NCBI GenBank assembly: GCA_019689975.1
Contig: JADGGK010000014.1
Span: forward strand, 1 to 54,213
Direction: 5' to 3'
DNA length: 54,213 bases
From: Pseudolabrys sp.
GTDB taxonomy: Bacteria > Pseudomonadota > Alphaproteobacteria > Rhizobiales > Xanthobacteraceae
Numbering within the stretch: position 1 is the stretch's first letter; every line of letters begins with the position of its first letter. This document shows positions 34,903 to 43,946 of the stretch, piece by piece. Made by a program: the position numbers and the translations under genes. The notes beneath the pieces were generated by a model. The model searched no databases. It saw only the letters and a list, made by a program, of their open reading frames with translations, and was not told the origin of the DNA.

Positions 34903-36299
34903 CGGGCGATCTCCCAGGTGGTCCCGTCCTTGCCGTCCTTCAACACGACGCCCATTCTGGCGAGTTCATCCCGGATGCGGTCGGATTCCGCAAAGTTTCT
35001 GGCCCTGCGCGCGGCCGCGCGCGCCTGGATGAGCGAGGCGACCTTCTCCTCGTCGACGTTGATGGCGCGCGGATCGGAGGCGATAAACTCGCGTCGCGTC
35101 TGCGTGAGCAGTCCGAGGAGCATGGCCGAGGCCTTGAGCGCGCGCTTGAGCGCGAGCTGTGCCGCGCCGGAGGCATGGCCGCGCAACGAGCCGGCGATCC
35201 GGTGCAGCTCCGTCACCGCAGCCGGCGTATTCAAGTCGTCGCATAGCGCGTGAAGGAATTGCGGATCGGGGTGACCCTCGGGCTCGGTATCGTCGCCGAC
35301 GATCTCGTACCACGCGGCAAGCACCTTTCTGCTTTCCTCCAGCCCCTTCGTCGTCCAATCCATCGGCTGCCGATAGTGCGTGCGCAGCATGTTGAGCCGT
35401 ATGACTTCGCCCGGCCAATCCTTCAGCAGATCGCGGATGGTGACGAAATTGCCGAGGCTCTTTGCCATCTTCTCGCCTTCGACCTGCAGAAATCCGTTGT
35501 GCAGCCAGAAATTGGCCATCATCGGCGTGCGGAACGCGCTGCGCGACTGCGCGATCTCGTTCTCATGGTGGGGGAAGACGAGATCGATGCCGCCGCCGTG
35601 GATGTCGAAGGTCTCGCCGAGCAGCGCGCCCGACATGGCCGAACACTCGATATGCCAGCCGGGGCGGCCCCTGCCCCAGGGGCTGTCCCAGGCGGGCTCG
35701 CCAGGCTTCGACGGCTTCCACAGGACGAAATCCATCGGATGGCGTTTGTAGGGAGCGACCTCGACGCGCGCGCCCGCTTCCATCTCGTCCAGCGAGCGCC
35801 GCGACAGCTTGCCGTAGTCGGGCATGGTCGAGACCGCGAACAACACGTGGCCTTCCGCCACATAGGCGTTGCCGCCGGCAATCAACCGTTCGATCAGGCG
35901 GACCATGTCGATCTTGGCCGAGGGATTGACGACGTATTCGGTCGCCCGCGGCTCGACCGTCGGCTCGAGGCAGCCGAGCGCCCTCACGTCCTCCTTGAAA
36001 CGGGCGTATGTCTCTTCCGTCAGCGCGCGGATGGAAACGCCGCGCTCCGCGGCGCGTGCGTTGATCTTGTCGTCCACATCGGTGACGTTGCGCACATAGG
36101 TGACGTGCGCCTCCCCGTAGACATGCCGCAGCAGCCTGAACAGCGCGTCGAAGACGATCACCGGCCGCGCATTGCCGATATGGGCGAAGTCGTAGACCGT
36201 GGGCCCGCACACATACATGCGCACATTGGTCGGATCGAGCGGCGCGAACACCCGCTTGGATCGCGTCAACGTGTCATAGAGCTTCAGCTCCAAAGCCAT
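34899..36299 (-). CDS. cysS: Cysteine--tRNA ligase
   Basis: A 466-residue class I aminoacyl-tRNA synthetase. HIGH motif appears as [14 protein letters not shown] (about 33-46) and KMSKS as KMAKSLGNF. Zinc ligands for cysteine selection are visible: Cys31 (YVCGP), Cys in WHIECSAMS and the histidine pair in FPHHENE. Length matches bacterial CysS. Upstream (36300-36584) is a 285-bp gap with no gene, so the cysS-GNAT transcript likely starts there. Confidence 0.97.
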   Translation of the reverse strand: MALELKLYDTLTRSKRVFAPLDPTNVRMYVCGPTVYDFAHIGNARPVIVFDALFRLLRHVYGEAHVTYVRNVTDVDDKINARAAERGVSIRALTEETYARFKEDVRALGCLEPTVEPRATEYVVNPSAKIDMVRLIERLIAGGNAYVAEGHVLFAVSTMPDYGKLSRRSLDEMEAGARVEVAPYKRHPMDFVLWKPSKPGEPAWDSPWGRGRPGWHIECSAMSGALLGETFDIHGGGIDLVFPHHENEIAQSRSAFRTPMMANFWLHNGFLQVEGEKMAKSLGNFVTIRDLLKDWPGEVIRLNMLRTHYRQPMDWTTKGLEESRKVLAAWYEIVGDDTEPEGHPDPQFLHALCDDLNTPAAVTELHRIAGSLRGHASGAAQLALKRALKASAMLLGLLTQTRREFIASDPRAINVDEEKVASLIQARAAARRARNFAESDRIRDELARMGVVLKDGKDGTTWEIAR

Positions 36300-36584
36300 G
36301 AGGGACCTCGTCCGCCCCCGCTGGCCGGGCGTCCTGCTATCTCATAGTGCGAGAAAAGACGGCCGCAGCCAGCGCGTGACGCTAGCTGATAATCTCCCGG
36401 CAAATGCCGCAGAAAGGCTTAAGACCGTTCATGCGGCCGACAATGCTCGACTTTCGTAGCGCGCGTCAAGCCCCGCGCGCACAGGCGCGGATCTGACCCG
36501 CGCTGCCTGCGTCGGCCACGGGCCATCCGCGGTCCCGCGCCCCGGATAGGGTGATCGCGGCCCCCGGCGCGCGCCGCAGCGGCG

Positions 36585-36980
36585 CTATTGCTTGCGCCCG
36601 TCGAGCGAACAGGCGCCGGCGCCGCAGGCAACGAAGGCAAGCGCGCCGCCGACGATCGCCATGTTCTTGAAGAAATGCGCCATCTGGTTGGGATCGCCCC
36701 AGTGGGTATGCGCGATCAAGGCGGCGATCAGCACGTAGACGGCAAGCGCGAGCGCCACCAGGCGGGTCTGCCAGCCGATCAGCATGAGAATGCCTCCGCC
36801 GAGCTCGAAGACCACCGCGAGCGCCGCGAAAAGCGCCGGCGCGGGAAGGCCCTGCTTGGCCATGTAACCGATCGCGCCGGAAAAACCCGTGAGCTTGAGA
36901 TAGCCGTAGAGAATGAACAATGCGGCATAGAACAGTCGGCCGACCAGCGCGGCTTGAGCGGCGTGCTTCTCGAGATTCAT
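36585..36980 (-). CDS. DoxX family membrane protein
   Basis: A 131-residue four-helix membrane protein of the DoxX family. Conserved features are LYGYLKLTGF in helix 1, FELGGGILMLIGW in helix 2-3 and HFFKNMAIVGGAL in helix 4. The family includes quinone-linked oxidoreductase subunits and proteins tied to thiol and oxidative stress, but this member's task is unknown. Two ATGs lie two codons apart; the Shine-Dalgarno GGGGGAGG sits only one base from the first (36986) and seven from the second (36980), so the second is chosen. It is divergent from the MarR gene and shares its control region. Confidence 0.88.
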   Translation of the reverse strand: MNLEKHAAQAALVGRLFYAALFILYGYLKLTGFSGAIGYMAKQGLPAPALFAALAVVFELGGGILMLIGWQTRLVALALAVYVLIAALIAHTHWGDPNQMAHFFKNMAIVGGALAFVACGAGACSLDGRKQ

Positions 36981-37144
36981 TGGCATTCCTCCCCCAGACC
37001 CTTCACGCCGCCGCGTGCCGCAGGCGGCGCGGCGCAAGATTAACACGGCGATCGACGGCGGAAAGGCGGACCGCACCCGGCGCGTGGGCGCCCGTCCCAC
37101 CCGCGGCGCGCTCGCCCTCGCGCGGCTCCGCGCCGTGACGGGGC

Positions 37145-37158
37145 TGGGATCGATCCCA
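37145..37158. promoter_or_regulatory. 14-bp perfect palindrome between DoxX and MarR genes
   Basis: TGGGATCGATCCCA is a perfect palindrome 15 bp before the MarR-type operator in the same 312-bp divergent gap (36981-37292). It could be a second regulator site or simply the result of GATC/CCGG-like base preferences. Low weight. Confidence 0.3.
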
Positions 37159-37172
37159 CCGCCACCTGTCCT

Positions 37173-37193
37173 AGTTTAGAAGCCTTCCAAACT
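37173..37193. promoter_or_regulatory. 21-bp inverted-repeat operator, probably for the adjacent MarR regulator
   Basis: Half-sites AGTTTAGAAG and CTTCCAAACT flank a central C; they match in nine of ten paired positions. The site lies 100 bp before the marR ATG and about 190 bp before doxX on the other strand, among the few AT-containing sequences of the gap. MarR regulators bind palindromes of this size and usually repress their own gene. Confidence 0.65.
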
Positions 37194-37292
37194 CGTTGCG
37201 CTCGCGGTCGAGTTCGGCCAAAGTCTGTGCGCACCGGCGTCCGCGGCCCCGTCCTCGGACGCCGCGCATGCGGACGGCCAGGCGCCAGCGAC

Positions 37293-37808
37293 ATGACCGA
37301 CGAGATTGTCCAACGAGCGGCCGAGCGGCCGGCGGCCCAGGCGGCACTCAAGCTCGAACAGTTCCTCCCCTATCGTCTGACGGTCTGCGCGAGCCTGGTG
37401 TCGCAGGCTCTGTCGAGCGTCTATGCCGAGCGCTACCAGATCGGCGCCCCCGAATGGCGCGTGCTGGTGACGCTCGGCCAGTTCGGCATGATGACCGCCA
37501 AGGCGGTCGGTCTGCACAGCCATATGCACAAGACCAAGGTCTCGCGCGCGGTCGCCGTGCTCGAACGCCGCAGGCTGGTGTCGCGGCGCGCCAATCGCGC
37601 CGACCTGCGCGAGGTGTTCCTCTCGCTGACGCCCGCGGGCCGCGAAGTCTACGACGAACTTGCGCCGATGGCGCTCGATTTCGCCAAGCGGCTGCTGGAC
37701 ACGGTCGACCCCGCCGATCGCGCGGCGCTCGACCGGGCGCTCACGAAACTGACCGAGCGCTCGGCCCAACTTGTCGAGGCGCTCGCCAATCCCGACCCCG
37801 CGCGGTAG
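37293..37808 (+). CDS. MarR family transcriptional regulator
   Basis: A 171-residue MarR protein. N- and C-terminal helices form the dimer interface; the winged helix-turn-helix spans about 55-115 with the recognition helix in HKTKVSRAVAVLERRRLVSRR and the wing RADLREVFLSLTPAG. The gene stands 73 bp before maiA on the same strand. MarR members of aromatic-acid pathways (HpaR, HmgR-like) respond to pathway intermediates, so regulation of maiA by this protein is a reasonable inference. The start ATG at 37293 gives the normal length; the frame is open further up without family similarity. A 21-bp palindrome lies 100 bp upstream. Confidence 0.92.
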   Translation: MTDEIVQRAAERPAAQAALKLEQFLPYRLTVCASLVSQALSSVYAERYQIGAPEWRVLVTLGQFGMMTAKAVGLHSHMHKTKVSRAVAVLERRRLVSRRANRADLREVFLSLTPAGREVYDELAPMALDFAKRLLDTVDPADRAALDRALTKLTERSAQLVEALANPDPAR

Positions 37809-37881
37809 ATTGCCGCGACCCGCCCGCGCATGACCCCGTTCATGCCCACGCTGGAATCGCCGGCCGCCTGAGGGACTTTCC

Positions 37882-38517
37882 GTGAAACTCTACAGCTATT
37901 TTCGTTCGTCCGCCGCCTATCGCGTGCGCATCGCGCTCAACCTGAAGGGCGTTTCCTACGACACCGTGCCGATCCACCTGACCAAAGACGGCGGGCAGCA
38001 GCGCCAACCGGATTTTGCGGCGCGCAATCCGCAGATGCGCGTGCCGGTCCTGGAGCTTCCCGGCGGCGCAACGATCACGCAATCGCTGGCGATCATCGAA
38101 TATCTCGAGGAGACGCATCCCGCCCCGCCGCTCTTGCCCGCCGATCCGCTCGAACGCGCGCGGGTGCGCGCGCTGGCGCAGATCGTGGCCTGCGACATCC
38201 ATCCGCTCAACAACCTGCTGGTGCTGCAATATCTCAAGCGCGCGCTCAAGCATGAGCAGTCCGAGATCGATGCGTGGTATCACCATTGGATCATCGAAGG
38301 TTTCCGGGCCGTCGAGGCGATGATTGCGCCCGCGCCCTACGCCTTCGGCGCCGCGGTCAGCCTCGCCGACGTCTGTCTGGTCCCGCAGGTGTTCAATGCC
38401 CGCAGGTTCAAGGTGCCGCTTGAAGCCTTCCCGAAAATCGTCGCCGTCGAAACCGCCTGCCTGAAGCTTGCCGCCTTCGACCGGGCGCGGCCCGAGAACC
38501 AGCCGGACGCGGAGTGA
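37882..38517 (+). CDS. maiA: Maleylacetoacetate isomerase (zeta-class GST)
   Basis: A 211-residue zeta-class glutathione transferase. The active-site motif SSAAYRVRIAL (about 9-19; classical SSCSWRVRIAL) lacks the Cys but keeps the catalytic serines and arginines. QSLAIIEYLEE binds glutathione, and the C-terminal helical domain has CDIHPLNNLLVLQYL typical of MaiA. It isomerises maleylacetoacetate to fumarylacetoacetate in tyrosine/homogentisate breakdown. No hmgA or fahA is adjacent, so the pathway is completed elsewhere. The product may instead act on maleylpyruvate; the two are hard to tell apart. Confidence 0.9.
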   Translation: MKLYSYFRSSAAYRVRIALNLKGVSYDTVPIHLTKDGGQQRQPDFAARNPQMRVPVLELPGGATITQSLAIIEYLEETHPAPPLLPADPLERARVRALAQIVACDIHPLNNLLVLQYLKRALKHEQSEIDAWYHHWIIEGFRAVEAMIAPAPYAFGAAVSLADVCLVPQVFNARRFKVPLEAFPKIVAVETACLKLAAFDRARPENQPDAE

Positions 38518-38577
38518 CGGCGAGGCGCCGGCCTGCTACACCGCGGGCCGACGCCAATCCTCTCCCGGTCGTTTCCC

Positions 38578-39450
38578 TTGGTCAAAGGTCACATCCTCCG
38601 CGTCGTCCTCTGGATGGTCGGCGCCCTGCTCTCCTTCTCCGCGATGGCGGTCTCGATCCGCGAACTCGCGCGCACGGGGTTCAATATTTTCGAGATCCTG
38701 GCGGTGCGCAGCGGCGGCTCGCTGATCGTGCTGTTGTGCCTCGTTTCGTTTCGCCCCGCCTTGTTGGCGCACATGCTGCCCCGCCGCATGGGTCTCAACC
38801 TCACGCGCAATACCGTGCACTACGTCTCGCAATATGCGTGGGCCTTGGCCCTGACGATGCTGCCGCTGGCCACCGTGTTCGCGCTCGAGTTCACCATGCC
38901 GGCCTGGACCGTGGTGCTCGCAAGCTGGCTGCTGCGCGAGCGCGTCACCGCAAGCCGGATCGGCGTCGTCGTGTTCGGGTTGATCGGCGTGCTGGTGATC
39001 CTGCGGCCGGGCCTCGCGAGCTTCAACCCGGCCGCGCTGCTCGTGCTCGGCGCGGCGATCGGCTATGCCGTGACCATGATCGCGACCAAGAAGCTGACGA
39101 TGACCGAGACCACCTTCGGCATTGTCTTCTGGATGGCGGTCATCCAGCTCCCGCTGTCGCTTGCCGGCAGCCGTGCGGATGTCTTCGCGCAGTTGAGCGC
39201 GCGAGACATTCTGCCCCTGCTCGGCGTTGCCGGCGCCGGCCTCTCATCGCACTATTGCCTGAGCAATGCGTTCCGGGCCGGCGACGCCACCCTCGTGGTA
39301 CCGCTCGACTTCATGCGCATCCCGCTGATCGCGGTGGTCGGCTGGGCGTTCTATGCCGAGCCGCTCGACGGCTTCGTCCTGCTCGGCGCCCTCGTCATCG
39401 TCGCCGGCGTGGTTTGGAACCTGCGGGCGGAAAACATGCGTTCCGCCTGA
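38578..39450 (+). CDS. EamA/DMT family transporter
   Basis: A 290-residue membrane protein with ten predicted helices in two EamA halves (about 5-135 and 145-285), the drug/metabolite transporter layout. The half-end motif (ALEFTMPAWTVVLASWLLRERVTASRIGVV) is typical. Substrate unknown. The frame begins with TTG at 38578 (LVKGHILRVVLW), which I keep because the first helix needs these residues; an ATG at 38611 would cut into it. It starts 60 bp after maiA and may be cotranscribed. Confidence 0.85.
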   Translation: MVKGHILRVVLWMVGALLSFSAMAVSIRELARTGFNIFEILAVRSGGSLIVLLCLVSFRPALLAHMLPRRMGLNLTRNTVHYVSQYAWALALTMLPLATVFALEFTMPAWTVVLASWLLRERVTASRIGVVVFGLIGVLVILRPGLASFNPAALLVLGAAIGYAVTMIATKKLTMTETTFGIVFWMAVIQLPLSLAGSRADVFAQLSARDILPLLGVAGAGLSSHYCLSNAFRAGDATLVVPLDFMRIPLIAVVGWAFYAEPLDGFVLLGALVIVAGVVWNLRAENMRSA

Positions 39451-39493
39451 CGATATCCTCTCGCCGCCATAATTTTTCGGCTAGACTGTCCGC

Positions 39494-40582
39494 ATGACAC
39501 GCCCCGCCCTGGCGCGCATGGCGCGCGGTGCCCTCGTCCTTGCCGCGGCGACCTTTGGCTCCGCGCAGGCTCCCGCGCCTGCCCCGACGCCGACCTGTCA
39601 GGCCCTGGAAGCGCAGCTTGCCGCGCTCGACCGCGGCAACAGCGATCCGGGCCGCGCCGAACAGATCCGCCGGGCCGAGGACGCGGTCAATCGCCAGCAA
39701 TACGAGGTCGACCGCCTGGTCTCGCAGTCGCGCCGCATGGGCTGCGAAAGCTCGAGCTTCTTCTCGATCTTCAGCAATCCCCCGCGCCAATGCGGGCCGC
39801 TGGCGCGCCAGATCGATCAGCAACGGTCGGTGCTCGAACGCATGCAGAACGACCTTGAACGCCTGTCCGGCAATACCGCCGAGCGTGCGGCGCAGCGTCA
39901 GTCGCTCCTGATCGCGCTCGGCGACCACGGCTGCGGCCCCCAATACCGGGCCGCGGCGCTGGCGGGAGAACGGGGCGGATTTTTCGATCGTCTGTTCGGC
40001 AACAACGCCGGCACCAGCGTCTATCAGCCGGGAAGTCCCGCGCCCATGGGCAATACCTATCGCACGATCTGCGTGCGGACCTGTGACGGCTTCTATTTCC
40101 CGATTTCCTACGCCACCTCGCCCGATCACTTCCGCCAGGACGAACAGACCTGCCAGCGCATGTGCCCCGCCGCCGAGGTGCAGCTTTACACCTACCACAA
40201 TCCGGGCGAGGACGTCTCGCAAGCCGTATCGCTGACCGGCCGGCCTTATACCGAGCTGCCGACGGCCTTCAAGTATCGCAAGACGCTTGACGCGGCCTGC
40301 AGTTGCCGGCGACCGGGCGAAAGCTGGTACGACGCCTTGCGGGGCAACGGGCCCGATGACACCGTGGCGCCGGGCGACGTGATCGTCACCGAGCAGAGCG
40401 CCAAGCGGCTGTCGCAGCCGCGCAGCGGACCCGACGGGAATCCGGGGCACGCCGACCAGCCGCTCGCGAACAATGACGCCGCCGCGCACGGAACGTCATC
40501 GTTGGTCGAAGCGCCGGGTCGGATCGATCCGGAAAAACGCAAGGTGCGCACCGTCGGTCCGACATTCCTGCCGCAGCACTGA
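39494..40582 (+). CDS. DUF2865 family exported protein
   Basis: A 362-residue protein with a signal peptide (about 1-24) followed by a coiled, Gln/Arg-rich region (about 34-135) and the DUF2865 core (about 185-285) with TYRTICVRTCDGFYFPIS, DEQTCQRMCP and the CSCRRP turn; its cysteines could form disulfides. A disordered tail ends the protein. The family is common in Hyphomicrobiales and has no known function. Probably periplasmic or cell-surface. It converges on nadE; the 82-bp gap holds nothing recognisable. Confidence 0.87.
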   Translation: MTRPALARMARGALVLAAATFGSAQAPAPAPTPTCQALEAQLAALDRGNSDPGRAEQIRRAEDAVNRQQYEVDRLVSQSRRMGCESSSFFSIFSNPPRQCGPLARQIDQQRSVLERMQNDLERLSGNTAERAAQRQSLLIALGDHGCGPQYRAAALAGERGGFFDRLFGNNAGTSVYQPGSPAPMGNTYRTICVRTCDGFYFPISYATSPDHFRQDEQTCQRMCPAAEVQLYTYHNPGEDVSQAVSLTGRPYTELPTAFKYRKTLDAACSCRRPGESWYDALRGNGPDDTVAPGDVIVTEQSAKRLSQPRSGPDGNPGHADQPLANNDAAAHGTSSLVEAPGRIDPEKRKVRTVGPTFLPQH

Positions 40583-40664
40583 CCCTCCGGTCGCGATCGC
40601 CCGCGCTCGGCGCGTCTTGCCCGGCGGAGGAGGCGCGCTGCGGCACCGGCGTGCCGCGCGGCGG

Positions 40665-42422
40665 TCAAAAATCGAGGACCTCGGACCTCACCGGCCTTTG
40701 CTTGACGCGCTCCGTGTCGGAGGCCGGCACCGACGAACCCGTGTCGCGGAAACGGTTGGTGATCGGATAGCGGCGGTCGCGGCCGAAATTCTTCAGCGTC
40801 ACCTTGACGCCGGGCGCGGCCTGGCGCCGCTTGTATTCGGCCATGTTGAGCATGCGCTCGACCCGCGCCACGACCTCGCGGTCGAAGCCCGCGGCGACGA
40901 TCTCGGCAACCGACTCTTCGCGTTCGACGAGACGTTCGAGAATCCGGTCGAGCACCGCATAAGGGGGCAGCGAATCCTCGTCTTTCTGATTCTCACGCAG
41001 CTCCGCCGTCGGCGCGCGCGTGATGATGGCATCGGGAATGACCGTGCCGTCCGGACCCAGCGCGCCCGGCGGTTTCCAGCGATTGCGCAGCCGGGCGAGC
41101 CGGAACACCTCGGTCTTGTAGAGATCCTTGACCGGGTTGAAGCCGCCGTTCATGTCGCCGTAGAGCGTGGCATAGCCGACGGACATTTCCGACTTGTTGC
41201 CGGTCGTTACCAGCATGAGATTGAACTTGTTCGAGACCGCCATCAGGATCGTGCCGCGCACGCGCGCTTGCAGGTTTTCCTCGGTGACGTCGCGAGAAAG
41301 GCCTGCGAATACCGGCTTGAGCACGGCCTCGAGTCCCTCCACCGCCGCGGCGATCGGCACGACATCATAGCGGACGCCGAGCGCGCGCGCGCAGGCCGCG
41401 GCGGCATCGAGCGATTCCTTGGCGGTGAATCGGTAGGGCATCATGATGCAACGCACGCGCTGCGGCCCGAGCGCGTCGACCGCAATCGTCGCGCACAGGG
41501 CCGAGTCGATGCCGCCCGAAAGCCCCAGCACCACGCCGGGAAAGCCGTTTTTGGCGACGTAATCGCGCAGGCCGAGCATGCAGGCCGTGTAGTCCGCCTC
41601 GTCGCTGTCCGGCGCCGCCCGTTTGGGACCCTCCTCGCAGCGCCAACCCGCGGCGAGCCGCCGCCAGCGCGTGGTGACGACCTCCTCCTCGAAGGCGCCG
41701 AGCTGGAACGCCAGCGAACAATCGGCGTTCAGCGCCAGCGAGGCGCCGTCGAAGACCAGTTCGTCCTGGCCGCCCACCTGGTTGACGTAGATCAGCGGCA
41801 GCCCGCTCTCCCGGACACGGGGCACCATCACGTTGAGCCGCAGATCGCCGACCCCGTGGCGATAGGGCGAGCCATTGGCGACGAGCAGCAGCTCGGCGCC
41901 GGTCTCGGTGAGGCATTCGACCACGTTCTCGTAATCGCCCCAGTCGGTCCAGATGTCCTCGCAGATCGGCAGCCCGAGCCGCACGCCGCGGAATGCCACC
42001 GGTCCCGGCACCGGGCCCGCGGCGAAAATGCGCCGCTCGTCGAACACCCCATAGTTCGGGAGGTTGACCTTGAAGCGCAGCGCCGCGATGCGGCCGGCCT
42101 CGAGCAGGGCCACGGCATTGTAGAGCCGGCCATCCTCCAACCACGGCGTACCGACGAGCAATGCCGGCCCGCCGGCACCGGTCTCGCGTGCAAGCTGTTC
42201 GACCGCCGCGCGGCAGGCCGCCTGGAAGGCCGGCTTGAGCACCAAGTCCTCCGGCGGATAGCCGGCCAAAAACAATTCGGGGAAAACGACGAGATCGGCG
42301 CCCTCAGCCGCCGCCTGCGCGCGGGCGCGCCGAATCTTTTCCGCGTTGCCGCCGACGTCGCCGACCGTCGGATCGAGCTGCGCGACCGCGATCGCCAATT
42401 GGTCCGGAGGCCGGGCATTCAT
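40665..42422 (-). CDS. nadE: Glutamine-dependent NAD+ synthetase
   Basis: A 585-residue two-domain enzyme. The N-terminal nitrilase-type glutaminase (about 1-270) has Glu49 (FPELFLAGYPPEDL), Lys118 (RFKVNLPNYG) and Cys154 (LPICEDIW). The C-terminal synthetase (about 300-560) has the ATP-pyrophosphatase P-loop LSGGIDSALC. It amidates deamido-NAD using glutamine. The ATG at 42422 is supported by AGGAAAGG eight bases upstream; an upstream in-frame start (42476) would overlap the DAHP synthase gene. It is the last of a same-strand run with rpiA, DUF2059, gor and DAHP synthase. Confidence 0.95.
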   Translation of the reverse strand: MNARPPDQLAIAVAQLDPTVGDVGGNAEKIRRARAQAAAEGADLVVFPELFLAGYPPEDLVLKPAFQAACRAAVEQLARETGAGGPALLVGTPWLEDGRLYNAVALLEAGRIAALRFKVNLPNYGVFDERRIFAAGPVPGPVAFRGVRLGLPICEDIWTDWGDYENVVECLTETGAELLLVANGSPYRHGVGDLRLNVMVPRVRESGLPLIYVNQVGGQDELVFDGASLALNADCSLAFQLGAFEEEVVTTRWRRLAAGWRCEEGPKRAAPDSDEADYTACMLGLRDYVAKNGFPGVVLGLSGGIDSALCATIAVDALGPQRVRCIMMPYRFTAKESLDAAAACARALGVRYDVVPIAAAVEGLEAVLKPVFAGLSRDVTEENLQARVRGTILMAVSNKFNLMLVTTGNKSEMSVGYATLYGDMNGGFNPVKDLYKTEVFRLARLRNRWKPPGALGPDGTVIPDAIITRAPTAELRENQKDEDSLPPYAVLDRILERLVEREESVAEIVAAGFDREVVARVERMLNMAEYKRRQAAPGVKVTLKNFGRDRRYPITNRFRDTGSSVPASDTERVKQRPVRSEVLDF

Positions 42423-42472
42423 GGCCAGAACCTTTCCTGCCGCTCCGTCCGCCCCGACCGCGCGCCGATCCG

Positions 42473-43861
42473 TCACAGGCCGGCGGCGGCGGACATCCGC
42501 GCGGTCTTCCCCTCCCGCTCCTTCTTGAGGAGATCGGCGAGCAGGAACGCGAGGTCAATCGCCTGGTCGGCATTGAGCCGCGGGTCGCAGACCGTGTGGT
42601 AGCGGTCGTTGAGATCGGCTTCGGTGATCGCGCGCGCTCCGCCCGTGCACTCGGTGACGTTCTGCCCCGTCATCTCGAGATGCACGCCGCCCGCATAGGT
42701 GCCTTCCGCCGCATGTACCTCGAAAAAGTGTCGCACTTCCTTGAGAATGAGGTCGAACGGTCGCGTCTTGTAGCCGGTGGTGGAGGTGATCGTATTGCCG
42801 TGCATGGGATCGCACGACCACACCACCGTCCTGCCCTCGCGTTTGACCGCGCGGATCAAAGCCGGCAGATGATCCCCGACACGATCGGCACCGAAACGGC
42901 CGATGAGCGTGAGGCGACCCGGTTCGTTTTCCGGATTGAGAATGTCGATGAGCCGCAGCAGCTCGTCCGGCTTGAGCGAGGGGCCGCACTTGAGGCCGAT
43001 CGGATTCTTGATGCCGCGTGCATATTCCACATGGGCGTGGTCATGCTGGCGCGTTCGGTCGCCGATCCACAGCATGTGTCCGGAGGTCGCGTACCAGTCG
43101 CCGGTGGTCGAATCGATCCGCGTGAGCGCCTGCTCGTAGCCGAGCAGCAGCGCTTCGTGGCTGGTATAGAAATCGGTGGTGCCGAGCGTGGAATCGACCG
43201 CAAATGTCAGCCCGCACGCGCGCATGAAGTCGAGCGCGCCGGAGACGCGGTCGGCGAGGTCGGCATAGAGCTTCTGCTGCGGCGAGCCCGCGACCGATTG
43301 CAGCATCCACTTGTGCACGTTCTCGACGCTGGCATAGCCGCCCTTGGCGAAGGCGCGCAGCAGGTTGAGCGTCGCCGCCGACTGCCGGTAGGCCTCGATC
43401 TGCCTCCGCGGATCGGGCCGGCGGGCTTCCTCGGTAAAGGCGATGTCGTTGATGATGTCCCCGCGATAGCTCGGCAATTCCTTGCCATCCCGCATTTCCG
43501 TCGGCATCGACCGCGGCTTGGCAAACTGTCCGGCGATGCGGCCGACTTTCACCACCGGAGATGCCGCCGCATAAGTGAGCACGATCGCCATCTGCAGGAA
43601 CACGCGGAAGAAATCGCGGATATTGTTGGCGCCGTGTTCGGCGAAGCTTTCCGCGCAGTCGCCGCCCTGGAGCAGGAACGCTTCGCCGGCGGCGACCCGC
43701 GCGAGCGCGCGCTTGAGCGCCCGCGCCTCGCCCGCGAAGACGAGCGGCGGGAAGGTGGCGAGCTGTTTTTCGACCTCGGCCAGGGCCTGCGGGTCCGGAT
43801 ATGCCGGCACCTGCAGGATCGGCTTGCTGCGCCAGCTATCGGGCGTCCAACGTTCGGGCAT
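42473..43861 (-). CDS. Class II (plant-type) 3-deoxy-7-phosphoheptulonate synthase
   Basis: A 462-residue class II DAHP synthase, which joins phosphoenolpyruvate and erythrose 4-phosphate in the first step of aromatic amino-acid synthesis. Visible signatures are [11 protein letters not shown] with the metal-binding Cys (about 62-72), [14 protein letters not shown], the substrate-binding LKCGPSLKP, and [10 protein letters not shown] with its metal-ligand His near the C-terminal third. Length fits the class II family. It lies 50 bp upstream of nadE and 85 bp downstream of gor. Confidence 0.95.
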   Translation of the reverse strand: MPERWTPDSWRSKPILQVPAYPDPQALAEVEKQLATFPPLVFAGEARALKRALARVAAGEAFLLQGGDCAESFAEHGANNIRDFFRVFLQMAIVLTYAAASPVVKVGRIAGQFAKPRSMPTEMRDGKELPSYRGDIINDIAFTEEARRPDPRRQIEAYRQSAATLNLLRAFAKGGYASVENVHKWMLQSVAGSPQQKLYADLADRVSGALDFMRACGLTFAVDSTLGTTDFYTSHEALLLGYEQALTRIDSTTGDWYATSGHMLWIGDRTRQHDHAHVEYARGIKNPIGLKCGPSLKPDELLRLIDILNPENEPGRLTLIGRFGADRVGDHLPALIRAVKREGRTVVWSCDPMHGNTITSTTGYKTRPFDLILKEVRHFFEVHAAEGTYAGGVHLEMTGQNVTECTGGARAITEADLNDRYHTVCDPRLNADQAIDLAFLLADLLKKEREGKTARMSAAAGL

Positions 43862-43946
43862 CGCGCGTCACTCCAACACTCGGCCGCCGTTATACACGAT
43901 GCCGGTTGCCGCAGGCCAGATTTGCGAGCCGGCGCGGCCGACGGCC

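Noticed and set aside
40473-42602. A 709-residue open frame antisense to nadE
   Set aside because: NadE has every catalytic motif in the other frame; the antisense product is Arg/His/Asp-rich without recognisable folds.
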